A stretch of 64,000 bases of DNA from the NCBI GenBank assembly GCA_002428985.1, contig DIYL01000017.1, positions 1 through 64,000 of the forward strand, read 5' to 3'. Both the position numbers and the translations under genes were made by a program. Of the stretch, positions 52,539-61,504 are shown one piece after another; position 1 is the first letter of the stretch; each line of letters begins with the position of its first letter. The DNA is from Anaerolineales bacterium UBA6055. Its GTDB lineage: Bacteria > Chloroflexota > Anaerolineae > Aggregatilineales > Phototrophicaceae. The notes below the pieces were generated by a model. It was not told where the DNA came from and made no database searches. It worked only from the letters and a program-made list of their open reading frames with translations.

Positions 52539-53247
52539 ACCAAACAAAATCCTAAAAAACATCATAAAAATCTTACTCACCTTTGCTGTACCTGTTCTGT
52601 TGACAGTTTTCAGCATTCGCCTTGTCATGAGCTATCAGTTTCTACAGTTCGAATACCAAAGAGCAGACTTTCCAATTGATTTCTATGGATTTACGACAGA
52701 AGACAGGCTAGAGTATGCACCATATGCGATTGATTATCTACTCAACGGTGAAGATATAGATTTCCTTGGAGACTTACGATTACCAATTGAGAAATGCTGG
52801 CAACCATCAGTTGAAGCAACAGATTGCCCGATGTATGAAGCGGCAGCACTACGCCACATGGTAGATGTAAAAGTTGTTACAGAAACAACCTATTTGCTTA
52901 CATTTGGCGTATTCATAGTAACTCTGATGATATTTGTGTTCGGCCTCAGGTCTAAACAATATCTACCATCAATCCGGCGAGGATTAACTTATGGTAGCAT
53001 GCTAACGCTTAGCCTGATATTTACAATTGTTGTACTTGCTATGACCGCATGGGACTTCTTTTTTGATACATTTCATGAGTTATTTTTTGAAGAAGGAACC
53101 TGGCGATTTGCATTTTCGGATACACTTATTCGCCTCTTCCCAGAACGTTTCTGGTTTGATGCATCAATTACAATAGGTATTTTCACAGCACTAGGTGCAA
53201 TTATCATACTAGCGATGATGTGGAAATGGAGTCAACAATCGTCTTAA
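52528..53247 (+). CDS. DUF1461-family integral membrane protein
   Basis: A 239-residue protein with four membrane helices. The start ATG at 52528 overlaps the end of the previous gene. The large outer loop after helix 1 contains two Cys (EKCWQPSVEATDCPMY), and the segment FHELFFEEGTWRFAFSDTLIRLFPERFW (given here in pieces: FHELFFEEGTWRF, DTLIRLFPERFW) is the DUF1461 signature. Function unknown in the family. Confidence 0.75.
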   Translation: MTPKPNKILKNIIKILLTFAVPVLLTVFSIRLVMSYQFLQFEYQRADFPIDFYGFTTEDRLEYAPYAIDYLLNGEDIDFLGDLRLPIEKCWQPSVEATDCPMYEAAALRHMVDVKVVTETTYLLTFGVFIVTLMIFVFGLRSKQYLPSIRRGLTYGSMLTLSLIFTIVVLAMTAWDFFFDTFHELFFEEGTWRFAFSDTLIRLFPERFWFDASITIGIFTALGAIIILAMMWKWSQQSS

Positions 53248-53374
53248 ACAAGGTTTGATAGGTCGTTAACACAACCATAATCAAGTAATTAAATACTAAG
53301 ACTCACTCAAATAGTGACATATTGCATAATTGCATACTAAATTACAGCACCTGTTTAATATATGAGAGTGTTAT

Positions 53375-53380
53375 TATAAT
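53375..53380 (+). promoter_or_regulatory. Candidate -10 of the glycolytic cluster
   Basis: A perfect TATAAT 70 nt before the gapA ATG. No good -35 at 16-18 nt is visible. AAAGGAG stands eight bases before the start codon. Confidence 0.35.
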
Positions 53381-53449
53381 TAGCGATGTCGTGAAGACAT
53401 TCAATTTTAGCGAATTAATCGTTTCAATAACGAATAAAGGAGAAATAAT

Positions 53450-54457
53450 ATGGCAATTCGCGTAGGTATCAACGGTTTTGGTCGTATTGGTCGTCAAGTT
53501 CTTAAAGCAATACGTGAATACTATGCAGACGATATTGATGTTGTAGCATTCAATGATCTTGGTGATTTGAACACCATGGCGCACCTCTTCCGCTACGATT
53601 CAAGTTATGGCGTATATCCCGGCAAAGTAGAAGTTTCCGATGGTTCACTTATTGTCGATGGTGACGAAATCAAAGCCTTGTCAGAACGCAACCCAGCAGA
53701 TTTACCTTGGGATGACCTTGGTGTTGATATTGTTATCGAAAGTACAGGTATTTTCCGTGATAAGGAAAGTGCATCCAAACATATTGAAGCAGGTGCAAAG
53801 AAAGTTATCATCTCTGCCCCAGCTAAGGGTGAAGATATCACGATCGTACTCGGCGTTAACCACGAACTATATGACCCAGCAAATCATCATGTAATGTCGA
53901 ATGCATCTTGTACCACAAACTGTCTTGCACCTGCAGCAAAAGTCGTCAATGACCTTTATGGTATTGAAAAAGGGTTTATGACAACCATTCACAGTTATAC
54001 AAGTGATCAACGTATTCTTGACCTACCACACAAAGATTTACGCCGTGCACGTGCCGCAGCTGTCAACATTATCCCAACAACAACCGGTGCTGCAAAAGCT
54101 GTTGCACTCGTTATTCCAGAACTCGAAGGCAAATTTGATGGTATGGCAGTCCGCGTTCCAACACCAACTGGTTCATTAGTAGACTTTGTTGCGACAGTTG
54201 AGAAAACACCAGATAAAGATGAACTGATTGCTGCATTTGAAGCTGCTGCTGCCGGGCCAATGAAAGGATACTTGGACGTATCACACGAGCCACTAGTATC
54301 CAACGATTACGTCGGCAACCCGTACTCCAGCATCATCGATGTATTGTCAACGTCCGTATCTGGTAATCTTGTCAAAGTTATCACGTGGTACGACAACGAA
54401 TGGGGTTACTCCTGCCGTACAGCAGACCTAAGTAAATTTGTTGGTGACAAACTCTAA
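53450..54457 (+). CDS. gapA: Glyceraldehyde-3-phosphate dehydrogenase
   Basis: A 335-residue NAD-type enzyme making 1,3-bisphosphoglycerate. NAD loop INGFGRIGRQ, catalytic Cys in SNASCTTNCLAP, the phosphate-site HSYTSDQRILD, and NEWGYSCR near the end. All residues needed for activity are present. It opens a glycolytic cluster followed by pgk, a kinase gene and tpiA. A terminator-like hairpin sits between this gene and pgk, so expression of the first gene may exceed that of the rest. Confidence 0.96.
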   Translation: MAIRVGINGFGRIGRQVLKAIREYYADDIDVVAFNDLGDLNTMAHLFRYDSSYGVYPGKVEVSDGSLIVDGDEIKALSERNPADLPWDDLGVDIVIESTGIFRDKESASKHIEAGAKKVIISAPAKGEDITIVLGVNHELYDPANHHVMSNASCTTNCLAPAAKVVNDLYGIEKGFMTTIHSYTSDQRILDLPHKDLRRARAAAVNIIPTTTGAAKAVALVIPELEGKFDGMAVRVPTPTGSLVDFVATVEKTPDKDELIAAFEAAAAGPMKGYLDVSHEPLVSNDYVGNPYSSIIDVLSTSVSGNLVKVITWYDNEWGYSCRTADLSKFVGDKL

Positions 54458-54480
54458 GTAACCGATCTGAATAATCCAAA

Positions 54481-54507
54481 GGGCGAGGCACTTATCCTCG
54501 CCTTTTT
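54481..54507 (+). terminator. Intrinsic terminator/attenuator between gapA and pgk
   Basis: GGCGAGG / CCTCGCC stem with a CACTTAT loop and a TTTTTT tail, only 19 nt before the pgk start codon. Confidence 0.8.
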
Positions 54508-54525
54508 TGATACAGGAGGAAATAT

Positions 54526-55713
54526 ATGAATAAAATGACTGTTCGTGATGCAGATTTGGCCGGCAAACGTGTCCTTGTCCGTGTTGATTTCAATGTACCC
54601 CTTGATGGTAAAACAATCACCGATGACACACGTATTCGTGCTGCAATCCCTACATTGAAATATATCCTAGATCAAAGCCCAAAAGCTCTCGTTTTGATGT
54701 CACATCTTGGTCGTCCAAAAGGTGAGCGCAATCCTGATATGTCCCTTGCCCCAGTTGTTCCTGCACTAGCCGAACAATTAGGTGTTCAAGTTGCATTTGC
54801 TGATGATTGTGTGGGGGAATCTGTTGAAAATGCAATCGCAGAATTACCTGAAGGTGGCGTGATTCTATTGGAGAACACACGTTATCATAAAGGTGAAACA
54901 AAAAATGAGGGGAACTTCGCTTCACAATTAGCAAAACATGGTGATATTTTCGTAAATGATGCATTCGGCACAGCCCACCGTGCGCACGCCTCTAACGTTG
55001 GTGTATCTGAGCATCTAACAGCAGTTGCAGGAATGTTACTAGAAAAAGAAATTGACTACCTTGCTAATGCCATTGAAGAACCAGAAAAACCGTTTGTTGC
55101 CATTCTAGGCGGAGCAAAAGTTTCTGGAAAAATTGATGTTATCGAAGCTTTACTTGATAAAGTTGACACACTCCTCATTGGTGGTGGGATGGCAAACACA
55201 TTCTTTGCGGCACAAGGTCGCGAGATGGCAAACTCACTGGTTGAAACTGATGCACTTGATATTGCAAAAGATTTACTTGCCAAAGCAGGTGATAAACTCA
55301 AATTACCAGTCGATCAACGTATTGCTAACGACTTTAATAATGATGCTGAAAACAAAGTCATTGAAGCGACGGAAGATGTTCCAGAAGGCTGGGAATCACT
55401 CGATATTGGTCCAGCAACAATCACAGCCTATGCTGAAGCATTAGACGGTGCAAAAACAGTTGTTTGGAATGGACCTATGGGTGTCTTTGAAATGCCAACA
55501 TTTGCACAAGGTACAATTGGTGTAGCCAATGCACTAGCAGAAGAAACAACTAAAGGTGCAAAAACAATAATCGGTGGCGGCGATTCCGCAGCAGCGGTTG
55601 AGCAAGCTGGTCTAGCCGATAAAATGTCACACATCTCAACAGGTGGTGGTGCAAGCCTTGAAATGCTCGAAGGTAAAGTCCTACCAGGTCTAGCTGCATT
55701 AAAAGACAAGTAA
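54526..55713 (+). CDS. pgk: Phosphoglycerate kinase
   Basis: A 395-residue enzyme transferring phosphate from 1,3-bisphosphoglycerate to ADP. Motifs: RVLVRVDFNVPLDG, MSHLGRPKGERN, DAFGTAHRAHAS, AILGGAKVSGKI, the nucleotide part GPMGVFE and the final GGGDSAAAVEQAG and STGGGASLE. AGGAGG precedes the ATG. It is separated from gapA by a terminator and from the kinase gene by 155 bases with a possible promoter. Confidence 0.96.
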   Translation: MNKMTVRDADLAGKRVLVRVDFNVPLDGKTITDDTRIRAAIPTLKYILDQSPKALVLMSHLGRPKGERNPDMSLAPVVPALAEQLGVQVAFADDCVGESVENAIAELPEGGVILLENTRYHKGETKNEGNFASQLAKHGDIFVNDAFGTAHRAHASNVGVSEHLTAVAGMLLEKEIDYLANAIEEPEKPFVAILGGAKVSGKIDVIEALLDKVDTLLIGGGMANTFFAAQGREMANSLVETDALDIAKDLLAKAGDKLKLPVDQRIANDFNNDAENKVIEATEDVPEGWESLDIGPATITAYAEALDGAKTVVWNGPMGVFEMPTFAQGTIGVANALAEETTKGAKTIIGGGDSAAAVEQAGLADKMSHISTGGGASLEMLEGKVLPGLAALKDK

Positions 55714-55807
55714 CATACTAATGGGGTATCTCATTATTTAGATGCTCCATTTTCCATAAACTTTACATGGACTTCACCCTCTAACAACAATTTTGATCGA
55801 CTTTGCG

Positions 55808-55813
55808 TATAAT
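55808..55813 (+). promoter_or_regulatory. Candidate -10 upstream of the second Ser/Thr kinase
   Basis: A perfect TATAAT 55 nt before the ATG at 55869, without a good -35. Confidence 0.3.
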
Positions 55814-55868
55814 ATAAATAGATACTTGTAAATTTTGATGCTTAATTTCTAATATTTGGGATAGATAT

Positions 55869-57830
55869 ATGCTGTTGCGCGCAGGCGAAAAAGTTGGACA
55901 ATACGAAATTATCTCTGAACTTGGGCGTGGCGGTATGGCAACTGTTTATAAAGCCAACCATAAACAACTTGATCGGCAAGTCGCCATTAAAGTTATGCAC
56001 CAATCATTTGCCGATGATCCCAGCTTCACTGAGCGATTTAATCGAGAAGCGCGCATTGTTGCTAATCTGGAGCATCCGCATATTGTTCCTGTATACGATT
56101 ACAACGAGCATCATGGCATGCCCTATCTTGTCATGAAATTTGTACAAGGACGCAGTCTCAAAGAACTACTTATAAAAAAACCGCCAACCCTTGACCAAAT
56201 CATGCACATTATGGCTGCCATTGGACAAGCTACAACCTATGCTCACAAAAAAGGGGTCTTACATAGAGACATTAAACCATCAAATATCATCATTGATAAT
56301 GAAAACATCCCCTACCTCGCAGATTTTGGTTTAGCACGTATCGTAGCAGCAGGCGAATCAACAATGAGTGCCGATGTGTTATTAGGTACACCCAATTATA
56401 TGTCACCCGAGCAAGGAAAAGGTATCAAAGACATCGATCATCGATCAGACTTGTATTCACTGGGTATTGTGCTCTATGAACTCGTTGTTGGACAGGTGCC
56501 CTTCTCGGCACAAACACCGCTTGCTGTTATTCAAGATCATATTAATACCCCATTACCCAGACCATCTCAAATCAATACGAATGTTCCACCTGAGATTGAA
56601 GCAGTCTTGCGTAAAGCTTTAGCCAAATCACCAGATGCGCGATACAACAGTGCAAATGAGATGATTGCTGAATTTACAATCGCAGTAGAGGCTGAGGGTT
56701 TAAAAGAACTTGCGGATAATAGGCAAGAAATCGCGGATGACTCTCTTGGACGTTGGCGTTCAGCTTATATTAAGCACAGTGAAAATCAAAACGAGTCATC
56801 ACAAACAGATGATGACTTAGATAGCCTTGCTGGTCCAATCCGTAATCTGGCAGCACCATCTATTATTAAAGATACTCCCGAAGATAATTTGCACCAATCA
56901 GATACAGAAACACCGCCAAGCGCTTTAATTGAACAACCTAAACCTAAAAACCAACCCATAACGACGACACTTGTTCGTCACGAGCCTAATAGTCGTTATT
57001 GGAAATTAGCAGGTGCAGGAATTATCATCCTGAGCCTATTTTTAATCGTTGCAGTCATTCTCAATGCCTCCAACACATTCTTAGAAATCGCAGAAATTTT
57101 GCAAGATATTGATGCTAATGCTGAAATGCAAAGTGCAGACCCAACAGGCTTACTACTTGATGTTCCTCTTATACCAATTGACGAAGCTGAAGAACTTGCA
57201 AATAATGAACCAGAAAAACCAATCAATTACTTGATCCTTGCGCGTTCACAATATGAAGCGGGAGCGATAGATTCCGCTCGGGATAGTTTAAACACAGGCT
57301 ACAACATTACAGATGAGGTTGCCGTTTATTTAGCCAATGCAGTATCAATTGCTGATACAGCTGACGATCCAGCAGGTGCGATGATATATGGTGTTTTACT
57401 GTGGGAACTAACCTATAATTCAGTAGATGAACAACTACAACTTGCCCACACCACAGTGACCGAATATTTATACAATCAGTCAGTAGTCTTAGAAAATATA
57501 CCCATTACACGTAGTAATTATGAATCTCTACGAGCATTTTTATCTGAAGAAGACTTACAAGCCATCATCCGTTCACAAATCACACGTATCTTAATAGCCA
57601 ACAATCATATCGAACAACAGCGAAACCGTTTTGCCAATGTAGCTTTTCAATCATGGAATAACGAGACCTATGCTCTAGCTGTTGGTCAATTGGTCAGCGC
57701 ACGCCATAATATATTAGAAGGGGACACAATATCTGCTACAAATCAACTGAATCAGATGGTTGAAACTAGCACAACCCCCGCATGGATTGTTACAATAACG
57801 ACTGATTTACTCATAACAATAGAGGAATAA
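55869..57830 (+). CDS. Transmembrane Ser/Thr protein kinase
   Basis: A 653-residue PknB-like kinase. The kinase domain (residues about 12-275) is complete: GRGGMATVYKA, VAIKVM, HRDIKPSNII, DFGLARI, GTPNYMSPEQ, SDLYSLGIVLYEL. A Ser/Glu-rich linker follows, then one membrane helix near residues 378-402 (LAGAGIIILSLFLIVAVIL). The outer domain of about 250 residues is helical with TPR-like stretches (PINYLILARSQYEAGAIDSARDSL); no PASTA repeats. It probably senses an outside signal. It is inserted between pgk and tpiA, and its stop is two bases before the tpiA ATG. Confidence 0.9.
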   Translation: MLLRAGEKVGQYEIISELGRGGMATVYKANHKQLDRQVAIKVMHQSFADDPSFTERFNREARIVANLEHPHIVPVYDYNEHHGMPYLVMKFVQGRSLKELLIKKPPTLDQIMHIMAAIGQATTYAHKKGVLHRDIKPSNIIIDNENIPYLADFGLARIVAAGESTMSADVLLGTPNYMSPEQGKGIKDIDHRSDLYSLGIVLYELVVGQVPFSAQTPLAVIQDHINTPLPRPSQINTNVPPEIEAVLRKALAKSPDARYNSANEMIAEFTIAVEAEGLKELADNRQEIADDSLGRWRSAYIKHSENQNESSQTDDDLDSLAGPIRNLAAPSIIKDTPEDNLHQSDTETPPSALIEQPKPKNQPITTTLVRHEPNSRYWKLAGAGIIILSLFLIVAVILNASNTFLEIAEILQDIDANAEMQSADPTGLLLDVPLIPIDEAEELANNEPEKPINYLILARSQYEAGAIDSARDSLNTGYNITDEVAVYLANAVSIADTADDPAGAMIYGVLLWELTYNSVDEQLQLAHTTVTEYLYNQSVVLENIPITRSNYESLRAFLSEEDLQAIIRSQITRILIANNHIEQQRNRFANVAFQSWNNETYALAVGQLVSARHNILEGDTISATNQLNQMVETSTTPAWIVTITTDLLITIEE

Positions 57831-57832
57831 AT

Positions 57833-58606
57833 ATGTCAAGAACACCTATCATTGCTGGAAACTGGAAAATGAACATGACCGTCAGCGATTCGGTAGATTT
57901 TGTAAAAGAACTCGCCCCTAAAATCGCTGATTATAATAATGTTGAACGCGTTGTTTCGCCGACATTTTTATCATTAGTTGCAGTATCAGAAGCCCTTAAA
58001 GACTCTCCTATTCAAGTATCAGCTCAAGATGCGCATTGGGAAGCATCGGGGGCATTCACATCCGAAGTTTCTGTGAGCATGTTGACGGATTATGTCGATT
58101 ACATCATTATCGGCCACTCTGAATGTCGTGCATATCTCAATGAAACCGATGAAAAAGTCAACAAAAAAGCAAAAGCAATTCTTGCGGCGGGTCTCAAACC
58201 AATTATCGCCGTGGGTGAAAGTCTTGAGCAAAATGAAGCGGGCGAAACTGAAGCATTCGTCAGCACGCAAGTCACCGCTGCTTTGGATGGTATCTCAGCA
58301 GAAGATATGGCAAATGTCGTTATTGCTTACGAACCAATTTGGGCAATTGGCACAGGTAAAAGTGCAAGTGGCGAACTGGCCAATACCATCATTGGTGGTG
58401 TTGTTCGTAACACAGTCCGAGATTTATATGGTGATGATGTAGCCGATGCCCTCCGCATTCAATATGGTGGTAGTGTTAAACCAGCAAATATGGAAGAGTA
58501 TATGTCTCAACCAGATATTGACGGAGCATTAGTTGGTGGCGCATCACTAAAAGTTGACGCATTTACAGAACTTATCGAAATTGCGTCCAAAGTGAAAGGT
58601 AACTAA
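57833..58606 (+). CDS. tpiA: Triosephosphate isomerase
   Basis: A 257-residue enzyme. Catalytic residues: Lys in AGNWKMN, His in IIGHSECR (the usual HSERR is changed to HSECR), Glu in YEPIWAIGTG; the phosphate loop YGGSVKP and the final GALVGGASL are intact. AVGE replaces the common CVGE. It follows the kinase gene by two bases and is likely translated with it. The reading frame continues past the TAA without any further stop into the next gene. Confidence 0.95.
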   Translation: MSRTPIIAGNWKMNMTVSDSVDFVKELAPKIADYNNVERVVSPTFLSLVAVSEALKDSPIQVSAQDAHWEASGAFTSEVSVSMLTDYVDYIIIGHSECRAYLNETDEKVNKKAKAILAAGLKPIIAVGESLEQNEAGETEAFVSTQVTAALDGISAEDMANVVIAYEPIWAIGTGKSASGELANTIIGGVVRNTVRDLYGDDVADALRIQYGGSVKPANMEEYMSQPDIDGALVGGASLKVDAFTELIEIASKVKGN

Positions 58607-58609
58607 ACA

Positions 58610-61504
58610 CTGGGTGGTCTAGATTTTCTTGCCCCTGCAATTTTTGTAGGGGTATTATTTCTTTTATTACGAGGAATTGAACGTTGGTTACACCAGCATA
58701 TTTTTAAAGTTGGCTGGTTATTGACCCACAATTATGAAACAACGACCATCCTATATTATACAGTTTTTCTACCAGGAGTTTTACTGCATGAAGTAGTTTA
58801 CTGGCTGATGGCCGGTGTCATGAATGTGCGTGCAGACCGATCCATCCAATGGCCAGAGAAACAAGAAATTGGCGATTTACAACTAAACTTCATAAAAATT
58901 GTACCTAAGGCACATCCTCTAAAACGAGCTATTATAGCCGCCACACCATTATTTGTTGGATTACTCGCCATCTGGTTAATCGCCGTCAATATATTTCAAC
59001 TCGAAACCGTCATTTTGACCGCAGGTACCGGACGACTAGAAGATGTTGCAGCAGCAATTGGCGTATTAACAAGTGCTCCCGACTTCTGGTTATGGTTCTA
59101 CATCTCATTCACAATTGCTAACACAATGTTCCCTAACATCCCAAAAGATATGCGGGGCTGGTGGCAAATTGCAGGTGCAATTGGTGTTGTTGTTAGCGTA
59201 TTGGTTGTCCTAGGTATTGGGCAAACATTTTTAACTGAGATCACCTTATCACTCACCCAATTACTCAATACATTATCACTTACACTCATCCTCATTCTGT
59301 TCATTAACCTCATGATGGTTATGGGTTTAGGACTTATCGAATATAGTATTGAACGCATCACAGGACATAGTGCAACTTTCCAAAAGGGAAAGATGATTAC
59401 TATGACCCGGCAGGAAGCCATCGCTCTGAGAGAAGAGGGACAACAAAAGCGAATTACAGCACGCGCAACAGCACAACGTCGTCAGCCAGTAACAGAACTT
59501 ACATCTGTCTATGCATTAGAACTACCGATTCCAGGTTCGCCGACACAAGAGCCAGTCACCAAAGGTGTTGCAGCAGTAATTGGTATGAACGAAGATGTGC
59601 CAGAGAATGTTCTTGAAGATGATGAAATTATTGAAACAACAGCAACCGATAGTGCTCGTCAACGTCGCTTACGCTTATTCCCAGAAACAACAGACGATAA
59701 CGCATCTAGTTTAGATGAATCAGATACCCAATTATTACCCGAATCCACTTCACCATCACGAAGCAAAACAAAGCAAGCCTTCAATGTGCAAGCATTTGAG
59801 GAAACGCCAACAAGTACACCACTTGAAAGTGACGAATCAGATAAACTTGAGGATAAGTCTGTAGATACAGAATTTGCTGAAGCTGCTATATCAATAGAAT
59901 CAAGCGAAACATCTTCTAAATCGGATTCAACAATAGATGAAGTAGAAGATAAAGCAGTTGAATTCATAGCTCAGCAAAAAGTTAAAAAACAAGCAGGCGA
60001 AACACCTCAGAATCAGACTGAAAAAACAACTGAGCAGACCATAATTAGTTCAGAAACAGATACAGTATCAACTGCGTCACTCTCGAGAGATGAAATTTCT
60101 GATTCAGATGAGATAGAAGATAAAGCAGTGGCATCAAGCCAACCTAGCTGGCACAATCAATTAACTAAACCAATATTGAACACAGATGATAACGATGAAG
60201 AAGTCGAAAAAGACGCAACTTTCGCCCGTCCATTTGCTCGATCTACCCCTACAGACGAGGACATGGACGAAATCAATGAGGATAAAGAACCAGAAGAAAA
60301 GTCTACAAGCTTTATGTCCTCCGCTGAATTTCCACGTCCATTTGTCCCACGCGATCTAGTTAATCTCGATAATGACGATGATGACGAACAACTTGACACA
60401 AAAACTACATCATCCTCAAACATATTCGACTCATTAACCAAAGATACGGATACTAAAGCGAAATCATCAACTACTAATTGGCGTGACTCACTCAATGATC
60501 TTGACAACGATGATGACGACGATGACGAACAACTTGGCACAAAAACTACATCAAGATCAAACGTATTCGACTCTCTAACCAAAGATACGAATACTAAAGC
60601 GAAATCACCAACTACCAATTGGCGCAACGCACTCAATGATCTTGACAACGAGGATAACGACGAGGATGAACAGCTTACATCATCACCTACATCATCCTCA
60701 AACATATTCGACTCTCTAGCCAAAGATACAGATACCAAAGCGAAATCACCAACTACCAATTGGCGCAACGCACTCAATGATCTTGACGATGAGGACAACG
60801 ATGACGAACAACTTGACACAAAAACTACATCAAGATCAAACGTATTCGACTCTCTAACCAAAGATACAGATACCAAAACAAAATCACCAACTACTAATTG
60901 GCGTGACTCACTCAATGATCTTGATGATGAGGGCGACGATGATGGACAACTTGACACAAAAACGACATCAAGATCAAATGTATTCGACTCTCTAACCAAA
61001 GATACGAATACTAAAGCAAAATCACCAACTACCAATTGGCGCAACGCACTCAATGATCTTGATGATGAGGACGACGATGACGAACAACTTACATCATCAC
61101 CTACGTCACGACCAAACATATTCGACTCTCTAACCAAAGATACCGATACTAAAGCAAAATCACCAACTACTAATTGGAGATCTCAAATTACCAACTTAGA
61201 TCAAGAATCTGAAGAAGACGATAAGCAATCATCTAGTTCAGATTCAATCGTAAGCGGATTAAACCGACCAAAATCGGATAAATCTCGAGCAAATATTGTT
61301 GGCAGTGGCTCCCGTCAAATTCCAAAACCATCACAAAAATCATCAGATTGGCGTAGTCAACTGACACCATCAACAGATGATGAAATTGATGAAGATGATA
61401 ATGATATTATTTACGAAGACATAGATGATGAATTAATTTACGAAGATGATGACGACAGCATCTATTACGAAGATGATGACGATGACATCTATTATGATGA
61501 CTGA
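58610..61504 (+). CDS. Large membrane protein with M50-like head and acidic repeats, probable CTG start
   Basis: The first ATG/GTG/TTG-type start is TTG 58721, but in-frame sequence upstream reads like protein: a membrane helix (FLAPAIFVGVLFLLLRGIE) then RWLHQHIFKVGWLL. Only CTG 58610, ten bases after AAAGG, could give a full head; the product would have 964 residues. After that comes FLPGVLLHEVVYWLMAG, similar to the HExxH helix of M50-like proteins but with Tyr for the second His, and four or five more helices to about residue 240. Then there is a long Ser/Thr/Glu/Asp region, six acidic repeats, and a tail of Asp/Glu with Tyr. It has no known function. The end overlaps the convergent transferase gene by 13 nt. 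Confidence 0.7.
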   Translation: MGGLDFLAPAIFVGVLFLLLRGIERWLHQHIFKVGWLLTHNYETTTILYYTVFLPGVLLHEVVYWLMAGVMNVRADRSIQWPEKQEIGDLQLNFIKIVPKAHPLKRAIIAATPLFVGLLAIWLIAVNIFQLETVILTAGTGRLEDVAAAIGVLTSAPDFWLWFYISFTIANTMFPNIPKDMRGWWQIAGAIGVVVSVLVVLGIGQTFLTEITLSLTQLLNTLSLTLILILFINLMMVMGLGLIEYSIERITGHSATFQKGKMITMTRQEAIALREEGQQKRITARATAQRRQPVTELTSVYALELPIPGSPTQEPVTKGVAAVIGMNEDVPENVLEDDEIIETTATDSARQRRLRLFPETTDDNASSLDESDTQLLPESTSPSRSKTKQAFNVQAFEETPTSTPLESDESDKLEDKSVDTEFAEAAISIESSETSSKSDSTIDEVEDKAVEFIAQQKVKKQAGETPQNQTEKTTEQTIISSETDTVSTASLSRDEISDSDEIEDKAVASSQPSWHNQLTKPILNTDDNDEEVEKDATFARPFARSTPTDEDMDEINEDKEPEEKSTSFMSSAEFPRPFVPRDLVNLDNDDDDEQLDTKTTSSSNIFDSLTKDTDTKAKSSTTNWRDSLNDLDNDDDDDDEQLGTKTTSRSNVFDSLTKDTNTKAKSPTTNWRNALNDLDNEDNDEDEQLTSSPTSSSNIFDSLAKDTDTKAKSPTTNWRNALNDLDDEDNDDEQLDTKTTSRSNVFDSLTKDTDTKTKSPTTNWRDSLNDLDDEGDDDGQLDTKTTSRSNVFDSLTKDTNTKAKSPTTNWRNALNDLDDEDDDDEQLTSSPTSRPNIFDSLTKDTDTKAKSPTTNWRSQITNLDQESEEDDKQSSSSDSIVSGLNRPKSDKSRANIVGSGSRQIPKPSQKSSDWRSQLTPSTDDEIDEDDNDIIYEDIDDELIYEDDDDSIYYEDDDDDIYYDD
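58632..58652 (+). terminator. Hairpin after tpiA, possible terminator or attenuator
   Basis: CCCCTGCAA pairs with TTGTAGGGG (one G-U) around a TTT loop, followed by a T-rich stretch, 25 nt after the tpiA stop. It falls inside the proposed N-terminus of the next gene, so it competes with the coding interpretation or acts as an attenuator. Confidence 0.45.
60365..61195 (+). repeat. Six tandem acidic repeats (135-141 nt) inside the membrane-protein gene
   Basis: Unit starts at 60365, 60500, 60641, 60782, 60920 and 61058. Each encodes an Asp/Glu-rich block, a Thr/Ser stretch, then NIFDSLTKDTDTKAKS and TTNWRDSLND or close variants. The alternation of two unit subtypes (DTKTTSRSNVF and SSPTSSSNIF forms) shows past block duplication. 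Confidence 0.9.

Noticed and set aside
60157..61137. A long minus-strand frame rich in Ser, Arg and Val opposite the acidic repeats.
   Set aside because: It mirrors the repetitive Asp/Glu/Thr codons of the real plus-strand gene; its composition is a by-product of the repeat and it has no independent signals.
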